64,000 nt of DNA from Xiphydria camelus (taxonomy: Eukaryota; Arthropoda; Insecta; Hymenoptera; Xiphydriidae), in NCBI GenBank assembly GCA_963678675.1, contig OY783198.1, positions 19,516,684 to 19,580,683 on the forward strand. The letters are read 5' to 3'. The notes under the pieces are model-generated. The model did no database searches and was not told the DNA's origin. It was given only the letters and a program-made list of their open reading frames with translations. Position numbers and translations under genes: made by a program. Of this stretch, positions 35,837 to 47,683 are shown piece after piece. Position 1 is the stretch's first letter. Every line of letters starts with the position of its first letter.

Positions 35837-35992
35837 CACGGTGAAAAAGTGGTATTAATTTTTAACACCATTTTATCGATGTGGACCTATGTGTACAACA
35901 TCTGGTATCATTCAATCTTACGCCATTGTTATCTAACACCAAGAGTCGTCTAAATATATGTATAGGTCCACACCGCAGAATTTTTTACCGCG
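35837..35992. mobile_element. Family M MITE (M1), nested in K2
   Basis: Starts CACGGTGAAAAAGTGGTATT and ends GAATTTTTTACCGCG. Inner inverted words are GTGGACCTATGTGTAC and GTATAGGTCCACACC. M2 (38063-38211) is colinear. Confidence 0.75.
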
Positions 35993-36002
35993 TATGGACT
36001 AT

Positions 36003-36189
36003 GAGGCTAAACTTACTCGTCAAGAAAGAAACTCGAATCAATATTATCTCATTATTTATGAACTTCCGGCCTACATCCATATGGCTTTGGTGTAGTAAAA
36101 ATATTATCTTCGAAAAAGTATTATAAGCTCATAAAAATAATGAAATAAAAGTGATTCAAGTATCTTTACTGGCGAGTAAGTTTAGCCTC
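36003..36189. mobile_element. Family L MITE (L3), nested in K2
   Basis: GAGGCTAAACTTACTCGTC at the left, GGCGAGTAAGTTTAGCCTC at the right. About 187 bp, so longer in the middle than L2. Confidence 0.8.
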
Positions 36190-36328
36190 ATATGGATTAT
36201 ATAAAAATTTTAAAAATTGGAATAATCCATATATGGTTTATGTAGACATCATATGTACCTAAACCATATAGGACCAAATCCATATACATATGCACTACAT
36301 GCAAACCATGTAGAAATGTTCCGTCTGG

Positions 36329-38062
36329 GAGAGAGATTCGTTGCACATTTTTATTTAAAACTTGGTACAGTATTGTTTGTACTATCATTAAAGCGCATTA
36401 AATTATTATACGCGACGAAAGAAAGACGAGAAAAACGAATTTCCAGCAGACCAATCAACAACGGATTCGTCTTAAAAGTGTTCCTACGACAGATTCGCGA
36501 GACCGGACGTATACCCACCATCCCTTCCGGGGATGCACAAGCCCCCTCCCCCGTTTCAACTCGTCCTCGAGAGATCTCGTCCATCCTCGCGAAAACAACC
36601 CTTCCCCGCAGGCGCTAGAATCACCTCCGGAGTCCAGTTTGACGAGACTGACAACACAAAACAGTGACGGTTGGTTAGCCGCTCCGTTGTTTACACCCCA
36701 TCTCCTTGCCCTTCTCTTTCCCTCTCGCGGTATCTCCACTCCTCTCGCTTCCTCTTCCTCTCCCTCCCTCTCTCTCTCTCTCTCTCTCTCTACGAACGAC
36801 AGCGGCCGCCGCTGGACCGTTTGGAGAAGCTGCGTCAAAAACTAGATTCGAAAACTGGATTCCAATCGAGTTTTCGCTCCCCGGAAAGAAAAATATCCTG
36901 CAGCCCTCGAGTTCCCAGGTGAATCAACCATCGCACCCCATGAGAGAGACGCACAATTTTCATCCGGTGATACATAGAGATCACGCGTCTCGCGCGATAA
37001 GAACGTACTTGTTCACAGATTCCCTTCTCACCTTTCCTCACCCCGTCCATCTCCACCGTCGTTTCACTCAGCGTCAGCATTAAAAACCGAGAACGCCTCC
37101 CGCGCCGCAATATCTCCGCGATCTGATCGCCTCTGGGGTCCGGCCGGACCGCCGGACGGTTATACGGGGTATCGCGAGGTGGAAAAAAAAAAAAACGACA
37201 ACGCCTTGACAAAGCGTTAACATTAGGAAACAGTCGTCGAGGCTCGCCACCACCAACAGGTTTCCTCGATATAAATGATGGAACGCGCCAAAACGGTCTC
37301 ATCGCCGTACTCCCTCCCTCCCTTTCTCTCTCTCTCTCTCTCTCGGTTTCTCGTCCGAAGATAAATTATTCGGTGAAACGGTGTGGGTCCCCTATGGTTA
37401 CACGATACGACGCGTGAAACTTCCCCCTCCCGCAGGGGTGAGACGCGAGGCGAGAGGCGATCGTCGAAGCGCGAGGCGCGCGGAGAAGAGGCGAGACGAG
37501 GGCCTGGTGTGTCTGGTCCGAAGTTGACCGGTGACCGGTAACCAGTAACCGGTGACCATAGGGAGGAGCCCGCCTCCTCGAGTCCCGAAGACTAGAACTC
37601 CTAGGGAATCAGGCAAAACCGGTCGAGTCGGATCGAGAGCACCCGCTGGCCCGCTCTCTGGCCCGACTATCTCTCGCTCTCCGCGCCTACCTGGTTTCTC
37701 CTCCGGCGTGCCCAAAACTATCCCAACCCGCGACGAGGCCCTCGCTCGAATTTCGTAGGCGCCTCACCGACTGCCGCGTCCGGTAGCGGCGCGATCGCGT
37801 TCCTCGCCCGGCGAGGAACGGAATTCGTAGGGGACGGAGGTCGTCTCGTCCTTCCGCGAGAGGCTCTCGATTTTTGCAGCGGGACTTCGCGATGGGGACC
37901 GGCGAAGAATCCGGAGCGAGGTGAGCAAGGAGCCGCGCGCCGTCCCCGGCGAGGATTTCCAGAGAGGCAAGACAAGAGTCTCTTGGTGAAATTCTATATT
38001 TTTCACATTCAGCGCGTAAGCAAAAGACGAGTGAACTCCCGGTATCACGGATTCTGTAACTG
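36329..38062. other. CpG-rich unique DNA, no gene
   Basis: (CT)n at 36767-36791 and 37323-37345. Three ACCGGT words lie within 27 bp at 37527-37553. Long overlapping frames on both strands (36706-37302, 37398-38067) have no domains. Confidence 0.5.
37527..37553. promoter_or_regulatory. Cluster of three ACCGGT words
   Basis: ACCGGT occurs at 37527, 37534 and 37548, embedded in GGTGACC/GTAACC words. Grainyhead-family factors bind AACCGGTT-type sites, so this is a candidate cluster. It could also be a chance short repeat. Confidence 0.25.
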
Positions 38063-38211
38063 CACAAAAAGAGTGGTGTTCATTTTTAACACCATTTTAC
38101 CCGTGCGGACCTATACGTACCACATCTGGTGTCATTCGATCCTACGCCATTGTCATCTAGCTTCAAAAGTGTAACTTCATATAGGTCCACACCGTAGAAT
38201 TTTGTACAGTG
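38063..38211. mobile_element. Family M MITE (M2), free copy
   Basis: CACAAAAAGAGTGGTGTTC to GAATTTTGTACAGTG, with CGGACCTATACGTACC and ATATAGGTCCACACC inverted inside. Followed by TA. Confidence 0.75.
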
Positions 38212-39310
38212 TAGTGACTTTTCAAAATATCATTTCTAATCGTACCATTACCAACGATCAATCAATTCTCATGCCTTCATTAACCAGGACAAACGTCGCC
38301 ATATAGCTGACAAGAGCATGAGAATTAATAATTATCCATTGACCCATATGTTTAAAAATGAAATGTTGAAAAATCACCAACGATGGAATCCGTGAGAACG
38401 AAATCGAGGGACTAGAAGTAAACGCAGATCTCTCTCTACACATTCCCTGATAGACTTGAAATGAAATTGACCAAGTCTCGTCAAAATCTACAGCGAACAA
38501 TTTGCACACTGAGCTCCATTTACGAGGAAAAGACCAGCCTCTCTCTTGTCGTCGAATATGTCAAAGAGAAAAAAGAAAGAAAGACGTCGAAGCTCGACCC
38601 ATCGATACCGGACACGGATGTCAACGATGACGTGAGCTCCCGTGGAACGTCTCCCAGTACGACGGGTTCGCACGGCGATGACGTATCGCCGCTATATAAA
38701 CGAGCAGGCGCCGCCCTTTTCTCGATGCACCGCGGCCTATACCTATAACCCCGCCGCGCGTCGATCCGCTCCGATCGATTATGTAATTATCCGTTCGTTG
38801 CGAGATCGATCTGTCACCATTAGATTGCGGTCGGGAGTCCGTCATCTGGAAAAGTGAGCAGCTCCCCTTGCATAAGTAGCCGTGTCGACGCTCTCCCGGG
38901 GTCGGTGTCGCGCGACGGCGTGAGGGGCGTGAGAGACGGAACACGGAAGCGGGAGCGAGGCACAGAACTCGCGCCGCGATCGTCTCGAATCCCGGACCGC
39001 TCTTTCGCGGTACGCAAGTGTAGGCTGCCTCGCCGGAGGAAGAGCGATGTAGGTATGTACGCGCGAGTACGGGATCTCTCTCGCGGCGAGCAACGCCCCC
39101 GCGAATCTCCGATCGAATCACCTCGTGTAATCCGTTTAAACGCGATCCTAGATACGCTCCTTATACGACGTAGACTGGAGCTACCTCGACACGAATTCTA
39201 CGTGTTACGGCTTTAGTCGGTTCTTTTTTTTTTCTGTTGAACCGAAATATCGCGCGTGTGTTCTTATTGATTCAGTGTAGGTACTGTTATGTACAATACT
39301 TTTTGCGAGC
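38212..39310. other. Unique DNA, no supported gene
   Basis: A 95-codon plus frame (38461-38748) is less Arg-rich than its surroundings, with a Lys/Glu-rich middle and a Ser/Asp-rich end. It has no recognisable domain and no clear splice or promoter context apart from a TATATAAA string at 38693, which is inside the frame. Confidence 0.4.
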
Positions 39311-39788
39311 CCAGGCGGACACATTCTATACACGGAGCGAAATTTTCATTGAAAATTACTGTGCAGTTCCTATACAACCATGAGACATGATGTCGACGAC
39401 CAAATTTTTACATATGCTTCAGTAGGGTTGAATTGACTGTTTTTTCAAGAAAACAAATGACTGATATAAAACGGGGGATAAATGAAATTTACCGTGGTCT
39501 CTACAGTACAAATTTGGTTGTTGACGTCATGTCCCATGGTTACGTGATTTTCGCGGAAATTTCTAAAGAAGATTTTTCTCCGTGTATAATTTGTATACGA
39601 TCCATAATATGTGGTTTTGGTCAGTTGTGAATAATATGTGATTTCTATATTAGCCATATAGAGACTGTATATAGATTTTTGAATGATTGTATAATCCATG
39701 TATAGTCTGTAATATAGAAATCGTATATAATCCATATATGACCAAGACCATAATGTCATTATGGATCGTGTAGAATTTTTCCGCCTGG
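39311..39788. mobile_element. Family K MITE (K3), host of O
   Basis: Ends CCAGGCGGACACATTCTATA and TTTTTCCGCCTGG. Inner K words CCATAATATGTGGTTTTGG and ATATAATCCATATATGACC. Confidence 0.82.
39331..39584. mobile_element. MITE O, nested in K3
   Basis: Ends CACGGAGCGAAATTTTC and GATTTTTCTCCGTG, flanked by TA at 39329-39330 and 39585-39586. Inner inverted words are CATGAGACATGATGTCGACG and TGACGTCATGTCCCATG. 254 bp, single copy here. Confidence 0.78.
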
Positions 39789-39885
39789 GAGGACATTTCA
39801 TTCTGCACTCTATTGATTTTAGGGAGTAGATCTTATAGCTACACCCCGAAGCGGTTTAAGATCTTATCCGATTTTTCCTGACAGC

Positions 39886-40085
39886 TCAGGCAAAAGAGTT
39901 TGATATATTTTATATATTGTTTATATACGAATTTGGTCATACATGGATTACATAATGATTTTTATATCAACGATATGAGAACTATATATCGATTTTTGAA
40001 TATTGTATAATTTATACGTAATTTGTATGTATGACCAAATCTACATATGGATTATATACAAAATATATAAAACGTTTCCGCCTGG
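39886..40085. mobile_element. Family K MITE (K4), uninterrupted
   Basis: The left end is decayed (TCAGGCAAAAGAG); the right end ACGTTTCCGCCTGG is intact. Inverted halves are GAATTTGGTCATACATGG and GTATGTATGACCAAATC. About 200 bp, close to the ancestral K length without insertions. Confidence 0.78.
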
Positions 40086-40632
40086 GAAACCCTTTTTTTC
40101 CTTCATACAAAACCAAACACGATAAATGAGGTATCATTTTAAAGATTAAGTTCTTCGCCTTTGACGAATTATGAATGTACGATTGCACGTTGTATCATTT
40201 GTTCAAAAGTCGGAAAAAAATTGACTTTTGACAAAGATAACGCATAATCTACAATCATTCCATATCGTTTGCATCTACGTTCCCAATCTTCCATCGACTG
40301 CGGAATGTCAGGTACGATTGTAAAATTAGAACAATATGGAAATTATCCCCATCACATACCTCTATATATATGACGCCCGTCTAAAGCAATAAAAATCAAG
40401 CCACCCCGAGAAGTAATAAACCGAACCGCCAAATTACGAAACGTCCACCGACGAAGTTATCGCGGTCGCATATCGGTGGTCGATATTCCGATCTCCCATC
40501 CTCGAGAAACGACCTTCGGTCGAAGACACGGGATGGTCAGAAATATCCCGGAGGCACATTTCGTTTCGAACGGGTCGAGCCCGATCATCGCGAGCAGGAG
40601 AAGAGGAGGAGCAGAGACGAAGAGGGAGCAGA

Positions 40633-40663
<31 letters not shown>

Positions 40664-40744
40664 CGCAGGCGGATACCCGTGCGGAGGAGCGAATCGGAAG
40701 ACGTCGTCGGGGTCCAGAAAGAAATGGGTTAACTGCCCCCCTCG

Positions 40745-40785
<41 letters not shown>

Positions 40786-41241
40786 GTCGTGAAATTCCAC
40801 GATCATTAGAATATATCGGCCGCTCCGCTCGGATTCCCGCGGCAGCATCCGAAAAGAGCGCCGTGCCGGGCCTCGGAGTCGAAGGATTATACCCCCCTGA
40901 CCTCACCTTCGTTCTGGCCTCGGCTCATCTCGCGTCTCGCCTCTCCTCTCCCGCACCTCTTCTCTCTTCTCGTCTCCCGGGCTCACCTCACCGGCCCCGT
41001 ACGTGGCGACTCGGTTGGTGTACCCCTTGCTCGGTAGATCTTTCAGTAAAATGCGCCCATCCAGACCTCGTAGGTATAGTCTATAGCCGCGGCAGTCGCT
41101 CCCTTTGAACCGCCCGAGAGTCGTGGCCTCGTGCCTTCCTTCGCTCCTCCGCGCGCGTGCAGTAATCCGACAGCGGTTCTCAACGATCGAGAAAAAAATT
41201 AAACGGCAAACGCGAGAGCGGAAGCGAGTCCGCCGTGCCTA
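40086..41241. other. Unique DNA with GA and CT tracts
   Basis: Impure (GA)n at 40634-40663 and (CT)n at 40750-40783 face each other about 90 bp apart and could pair in a transcript. Frames at 40457-41108 are tract-driven and lack domains. Confidence 0.5.
40634..40783. repeat. (GA)n and (CT)n tracts in inverted arrangement
   Basis: A GA tract of about 30 bp followed by a CT tract of about 34 bp, separated by GC-rich unique DNA. Confidence 0.85.
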
Positions 41242-41768
41242 CACGGAGACAAATAATTTGGTTCAGATGACGAGACACGTTTACACCGTGAGAACGGTTT
41301 ATTAACGGTTGATAAGTGCGATTTTAAATACGGCCAAATAAATATTTCGTTAGGACGAGAAAATATATATTAATTATTATAAAATGTTTATTTCATTCAA
41401 ATGGTTACCTAGCTCAAAGGATCTGATCGTGCTAAATAAATAGCGTAATGTGGTTAAGAAATATTCCCTTGATTCAATGAAATGTTTATTTCGCCATATT
41501 AAAAAAAAAACATTTATTAATTACGAATAAAATGGTATCTCGGTGTAGTTGAACGCGTTTCGTTATTCTAATCAAAATACTGATCAGTTGAACCGAATAT
41601 CAAGTTATTCTAACCGAATGTGTCTAGTTACTCTGATTAAATGTTTAGTTAGTCTAACCAAAGATGGTCAGTTTATAACCAAACAGATTGAGGATCCATA
41701 TTTCACAAAACAATTTGGTCATCGTCTCCAAGATTTTGGTTAAATTGACTGATTATTTTTCTGAATGT
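41242..41768 (+). mobile_element. Family A MITE (A9), interrupted by B2
   Basis: Left part CACGGAGACAAATAATTTGG to ACGAGACACG. It resumes after B2 at GTTGAACGCGTTTCG and runs to a decayed right end TTATTTTTCTGAATG. TA flanks both outer ends. Confidence 0.8.
41284..41545 (+). mobile_element. Family B MITE (B2), nested in A9
   Basis: Ends CACCGTGAGAACGG and GGTATCTCGGTG, with TA at 41282-41283 and 41546-41547. Joining the A9 halves at one TA restores the normal A order. 262 bp, AT-rich, non-coding. Confidence 0.85.
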
Positions 41769-42446
41769 AGAGTAGCCTCGTACGTTGACGCGAATGCCGA
41801 CGAGGGGATGATCACCGCGGCAGAAATTCGAAAGTCGTTTTTGCTTATCGCGCGGAGAAACTTATCCCGCAATTTATACACCGTGTAGGAAGTAGCGAAA
41901 CGCCTTTACACATAGGTTTTCTCGAGCGCAGAGTGGCAAGATATTCTAGAAATTGTGTAGACAATTTATTTAGACGAGACGACGAGTCTGCAATAAAACG
42001 CGGTCCCGTCAAATGGAAACACATTTGATCGAATAAATTCTCCGACGGATCCGTGTATTGAAATGAGTCACTTCCTGCGAGAGCGAACTAACGATACCGT
42101 TTATCGGGAACAGAGTTAAGTAAACCTTAGCATATTACGAACTAACGAATATCGTATCGGTATTACCATAAATTCGTAATAAATACCGATTAATAAATAT
42201 TCAGCGAGTTATCCAATCCCAGAATCAAAGAGATTTCTATTGGCCTCGCGATTAAAATTTCTCCTTTAAGCGCCGATCAATTTCTATCTACTCGAAATAA
42301 ATTTTTCTTCGGTCGAATTAATTATCGATTTTCGTTTAATTCGGTTTCGAGTTCGCGCATTAATCATTCTTCCGGATTACGCGCAGTTCCTCTCTTCCCT
42401 CCGAAACATCACGAGCATCCGACGCTTGGGACAATCGCCTGTAGCT
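41769..42446. other. Unique DNA, no gene
   Basis: AT-rich, with clustered ATTAATTATCG/TTTAATTCGG words at 42300-42370. No frame of note. Confidence 0.5.
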
Positions 42447-42662
42447 ACTCTGAGAGAAAAATGATATATTCGATTAAATTTACGTTTACAAGTGGGGCAA
42501 TGCAGAATTAGTTGCCCCGACTAGTAAATTTGGTTATAACGATTAACGACGATTTGAAGGAAACAGGCTGTAGTCCGTTTGAGTAAATGATTAGTCCAAG
42601 TAACTACATTCCCCCACCCGTAAACGCCGATTTAATCAAATTTACTACATTTTTCTCTCAGT
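42447..42662. mobile_element. Family C MITE (C3)
   Basis: ACTCTGAGAGAAAAATG to CATTTTTCTCTCAGTA. Inverted arms are GTTTACAAGTGGGGCAATGC and CATTCCCCCACCCGTAAACG. Core GGCTGTAGTCCGTTTGAG. Confidence 0.82.
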
Positions 42663-42683
42663 ATAGACGCACCTAAACTGGGA

Positions 42684-42907
42684 CAAAAAGGACTTGATCA
42701 ATTTAACCAAGATCCTGGAAACGACGATCAAACCGTATGCTCAAATGTGGATTCTTCATTTGTTTCATTGAACCAACCACTTTTCGATTGGAATACTTAC
42801 AACTAAATATTTGGTAAAAACAGCAAAATATTTGATTCAATCGGTCGGTATTTCGATTACAATAACCAAACGCGTTTAATTAGATGTGTTTTGTTATTTT
42901 AACCCAA
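42684..42907 (-). mobile_element. Family A MITE (A13), reversed, ends degraded
   Basis: Blocks AACCAAGATCCTGGAAACGA, CAACCACTTTTCGATTGG, AACTAAATATTTGG and ATTAGATGTGTTTTGTTATT are A blocks in reverse. The terminal CACTGAG/CTCAGTG bases are lost. Confidence 0.7.
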
Positions 42908-43697
42908 TGTGTGTACAGCATCCCATCGCCCTTACGCCCTGGACTCCCACCGCGCGGCGCATTGAGACGGCCCGATTCCGAGAGATCCTAACGAGACGTA
43001 ATTATACACAGCGGAAGGTACGAACTCGGATGAGCGTTGGAAATGACCACTAACATGATAATTGCCGCTATTACGGTCTCGGACGTCGCGTTTAACGGCT
43101 AAACACCGTTCGCCTACTAATCATAGAAAAGCGTACCGATCAATCAGAGGCAATCTCTCACTTATTCGCCGGACGCGCACGCCGCTCGGAGCGCGGGTAC
43201 AATCGGCGCAGCAAGTGTGCTGCACGCGCGCGGCTGCGGCGGCGACGCTCGTTTTCGTCCGCGCGGTCCCCGGCCATGCGCATTTTTTGCGCCGCTCGCC
43301 GCGCGTAGTCCGACGGAGTCGAGGGAGGCGGGCGCAAAAAACCAGACCCGTCGACATTTATTTATCCTAATTGACAGGTCTCGACGCTCGAGGCTGACGA
43401 CGATAGCGATCGATCCGCGGTAATCGATAGGCGTCTCGAAACTCGCGCGATTTGTACAACCGCGAGTGATGCTCCTCCCTCTGAGCGCGCGAGACGTCGC
43501 GTAGGACGCGACGCGGCCCTAGTTGCCGCGGGCTTACGCGTAACGGCCGAAATCGTAGGAAGTGGCTCGTATTTGGATGGTACGTCGCGACTGGACGGAC
43601 GTGTTTCGCGTATGCCGTGAGATATTTTCGATACGGGCGTGTTTTTGCTGGATAAAAAAGTGGATCTATAGATACGAATGTATTCCTACACTGTCGA

Positions 43698-43728
<31 letters not shown>

Positions 43729-45492
43729 TTTTAACTTAAATTAATATATTTTGCGAATGGTCTACTGAAAAACGCATTTTGTTTCAATGAGAAAAGATTT
43801 ATAAAAATGTTTTACATTCGACGCGGAAAATATTTTGGACAAGCCTGAAGTTTTCAATGCGTTTATTGTATTTCAATTAAATCGCAAAAGATCAAAGTGC
43901 AAAATCTAGTGTAAAAAGTAAATACAAGTGGAGCAATGTACACCAAAAGCTTTTCGCGCAGTGGGGAGAAATAAACTGTTCCACTTAAATTTGATGGCAA
44001 ACGGTATGTGCGAGAAGGGAATGTCAGCATTAGAAATATCAACGATACATAAAACAGCAGAAAATGCAAAACTGAGCCATCAAAAGCTCATATATGAAAG
44101 TTTAGAATAGAGCTTACAAACTTATAATAGCACCCATCGCAACCTCGATCGATTTACGCTCCTTTCGCGGGAACACAGCCGCTCCGGATCGATAGCGCCG
44201 CGCTTCGGCAGCCGATTCCGTTCGAAGCGCCTTCGGGGTACACGACCTGTATACCTGGCTCTCCTCCTCTTGTAGTAATCCTGTAAGCGTCCCTTATTAC
44301 GCTCCGCGTGGCCCATTGTCGGTCGATCTTAACTTTTTCGGATTATAAGCTGTTTTTTATTCGGCATTAGTGTTTCGGGGCTCCGCCGTTATGTAGGTTA
44401 CACACGCACCGCGTCGTAAATCGAAAGAAAGAGAGACAGCCACGCTCGCGCCCTCCCGCTGCGACCCTCCCCTCCTCTTCCAGCGGGCGAGTCTTCCCTT
44501 CCATCGTGCGCGCCAACGACGAAGGCCTCCTTTCCCGGATCCGCGCGGGAAGAAGCCGGCCGGCGAACTTCCAGGAGAGAATCGACGATTAAAAGAGTCG
44601 CGAACGACTTCATTACCGGTTCCGCGCGCGCGACGCCGAAGGGAAAAAGCATACGCGCCGCGCGAGGGGCGGGATTCGCGGAAACGCGCGCGATCGCGCT
44701 GTGCGTCGCGAAAACCGATGACGGCACGCTGCGGCAGCGCTCGCCGCGCGCGCGAGCCGTTATATTCCGTTTATCTCCTCTTTATCGCGCCGACAATTAA
44801 TATGGGTGCGCGCGGCGATGACGGAAAAATTAAAAGCGCGCCACGTGCAGGTCTACCTGCAGCGCGGCTGCGTTTACGCGCGCAACGCGAAGGCCTTCCG
44901 CGCGCCTAGCGTCGAGCGACGCGACGCGCTCTTCGCGCGAAAGTGTGAGTCGTGCGCGCACCGCTGCGCAGTTACGAATGCGAGATCGTAATTGCGGTAA
45001 ATACCGCGCGTGTGGAGAGACGAGGAAATAAGAGGTCCGCTCGATGATCTCTCTCGGCGATACGACGCGTTTAGTAGAATTCCTTGTCCGCGGGGTTGTA
45101 TCTTCGGTCTCGTGGTGGTGTATCGTCCGCCTGGGGGCGATCCGCGAGTCTGAATCGACAGAATGTTGTTGACTTTAACTTGTAGCGTGTGTATTTAATA
45201 ATCACGTTGTGTTTAGAATCGTTATCCCTGGTGGATGTTCATATAGGGTTGCTCGGATGTGTATTCTTCTCGTCGTAAAGCTCTACAGAACCTGAACCAA
45301 TAGCGATTTGTTCGCTGTTAATATGGAGACGACTATCGTTGAGAAAACTGCATCGATACGATATCAGATATCGAAGTGTGCCCCAGAAAATGTACGAGAA
45401 ATGACGAGCGAGCGAACCGTTTCGACGATGCGCTTGGATCTCAATAAAAAAGGAAATCAAATTCACGCATCGTACGCGGAAAAAAATAAATC
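42908..45492. other. Unique DNA, no supported gene
   Basis: (GA)n at 43698-43728. An AT-rich island at 43.73-44.11 kb holds a 60-codon frame (43928-44110) with ordinary, not Arg-rich, composition; I do not recognise it. CpG-rich overlapping frames fill 44.4-45.0 kb without domains. Confidence 0.45.
43698..43728. repeat. (GA)n microsatellite, one interruption
   Basis: About 31 bp. Confidence 0.9.
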
Positions 45493-45713
45493 CCCAGGCG
45501 GAAAAGTTCTATATATGTGGTTTTAGTCATCTGATTTATATCTATATTAACTACATAAGGACTACCTATATACAGATTTTTTAATATTTGTATAATCCAT
45601 ATATAGTGCTTAGGATGCATATAGAGAGAGAAATCATATATAATCCACATATACGACCAAAACAACATATTACATGGATTACATATGAAATATATCAAAT
45701 GTTTCCACCTTGG
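45493..45713. mobile_element. Family K MITE (K5)
   Basis: CCAGGCGGAAAAGTTCTATA at the left; a decayed TTTCCACCTTGG at the right. K words ATAATCCATATATAG and ATATAATCCACATATACG. I3 abuts its right end. Confidence 0.78.
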
Positions 45714-45930
45714 TCGTAGAATTTACAAAGTTTGTAGTAAATTTCAGGACAAAGAAAATTTGTTGTTAAGATAACTACAATTTTATTAAAAAATTATAGC
45801 AACGCTTGCAACTTCTACAAGTTTTACTATAATTTGTACTAAAATTGTAGTTATCGTAACAACGAATTGGCCTTGTCCCCAAATTTACCACAAACTTTGT
45901 AGATGCTACGATTTATTTTTTCTCCCGTGC
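45714..45930. mobile_element. Family I MITE (I3), left tip missing
   Basis: Inverted arms: TTTACAAAGTTTGTAGTAAATT at the left, AATTTACCACAAACTTTGTAG at the right, then TGCTACGATTTATTTTTTCTCCCGTG. Shares the ACAACGAATTGGCCTTGTCC block with I1 and I2. Begins exactly where K5 stops. Confidence 0.75.
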
Positions 45931-46725
45931 ACACATCTACACATATCCGTGGGCGTTTAGCGAAACGCGCATTGTCCGTCCGTCGGCACGACCGAACGAT
46001 CGCAAACGAGCGAATGACTGGCGAGGGACCGCGCGTGGAACACTCGGGAGACTACCGAAAAGGTACGTCGTCGATCGCGCCGCGAATCAGAGAGTCGCCG
46101 GTCCCCGAAGCGCCGCGCACCGTAAACCGAGCCCTTTCGATTCTCAGCCGAGGGAATCCCCGCGCGCGAGCAACGCGGCCAACGAATCCGTGCGCCGGGC
46201 AGCTGCCGTCGTCCTGGACCCCATCGTCCCCGCTGGGACCCCACGAAACGGGGTCCCGTGCTCGCGCGCACGCACACGCGAGCGATACAAAAACCGAGCG
46301 TGTGTGCAAGACTACGCGTCGCGCACAATGTCGCGCATTGTGACGAGGACTCGACAAAGGCGATCGACGGATACACAGTGTGTGGGTCCGTGCGAAATCA
46401 CCCCGTAAACTCGGTGAAAATACTCGATCATCTCTCGACGGATCGAGGGCGACGCGCGTCCTCCCCCTCCGCCCTCGTCGCGTTTTACCCTCCGGGCGAG
46501 ACGTCACTCGATCGCTCCGCTTTCCGCGCGTAAAGTAGGTAACTGTCCTCTGATTGCCGGACGGTTAAGTCCAGTGTCCGGACACAGCCGTAAGAATTTA
46601 AATATAGCAGATTTTATAGTCAAAGAGTTCTTACCAGTGACACTTTATGTAGGTATATACTATTGAATTATTAAAGATTTATTTCCACTAGTTTCTTTTT
46701 ATCCCATTCAATAGTTTGAATTATA
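45931..46725. other. CpG-rich unique DNA, no gene
   Basis: Four long frames overlap on both strands (45903-46533), all without domains. Confidence 0.5.
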
Positions 46726-46880
46726 CACCGAGAAAAATAACTTGGTGAAAATGACAAAACGCATTTGGTTCAGCGAGTTTAGTTATTTTGACTAAAATAC
46801 CAGCAAGTATGAACTAAATATTTCGTTATTTTGACTATATGTTTAGTAATTCTGACTACAATACATGTTCAGTTACAGAG
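46726..46880 (+). mobile_element. Family A MITE fragment (A10)
   Basis: CACCGAGAAAAATAACTTGG and the first half of A (AACGCATTTGGTTCAGCG, GACTAAAATACCAGCAAG), then it stops near 46880. The right half is absent. Confidence 0.78.
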
Positions 46881-47683
46881 TAGTTGTAAAAACTTGATTA
46901 GAGAATTCCCTGACTTCTCCCTGATTATTCCCTGGCTATATTTCAGATCAAATCTTCTCACCTTACATCCGAATCGTTTCCTATTACTTCCCGCCGCGAC
47001 CGCGGTGGTTTTCCGCGATGCGGCTTATCTATCGACGATTCCACTCAGGAACGACTGCCTACTCGGCGTCATTTCCATAACTACCGTAAATCCCTGCCGC
47101 ACTTACGAACTTCGCTAATTTTTTATCGCGTACGCATACATACGCGCGAGCGATCGGTTGTGAAACCCGAATGAGACTCGCGGGCTGAATTCCCGAGTCT
47201 CGGGTCTCTCTTATATCGAACGGTGAGATTTCTTTTTCGTTTGGCAATGGAAATTATGTTATTTATCGGTGCATTAATTAATTATGATAATTTCTGCTGT
47301 CATTCCGGGAGAGAGAGATGTGGGTATATACGTAATCGCACGCGATCGAGTCGAGCCTGAAGACGGAAGACACGCGACGCTTCTCTTCTTACACGTAACG
47401 TCCGCTGACGTGTGATTTACAATTTATCAATGTACGATCCTTTGGCAATTCCAACGCGCGAGTGTCACATGCTCGCGTCATCCCTCGTCTCGTGCCGCAC
47501 GATGCAACGGCGGCGCGATTGAAAATGCTGAAAAGCGGGGAAACCGCACGCGAATCGTTCTTCGATCCGCGTATAGCGCGTCGCTCCCTCTGGCCACCCC
47601 GTAGCCTCCCCTGCCGCTAAGTGCAAACAAAAACGAAAGAGCGGGGCGAAGGGTGGCACCTATTCTCTCGCCTCTGCGGTCGA

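Larger units (their letters stand above)
35740..36328. mobile_element. Family K MITE (K2), host of M1 and L3
   Basis: Ends CCAGGCGGAAAAGTTCTATA and GTTCCGTCTGG. K words (GTATGGATTACATATG, ATAATCCATATATGG) flank the two inserted elements. Confidence 0.8.

Noticed and set aside
38693..38700. TATATAAA as a TATA box
   Set aside because: Lies inside the only nearby open frame and has no supporting initiator.
38461..38748. 95-codon frame with Lys/Glu and Ser/Asp segments
   Set aside because: No recognisable domain, low-complexity composition and no supporting exon signals; kept only as a note in the region entry.
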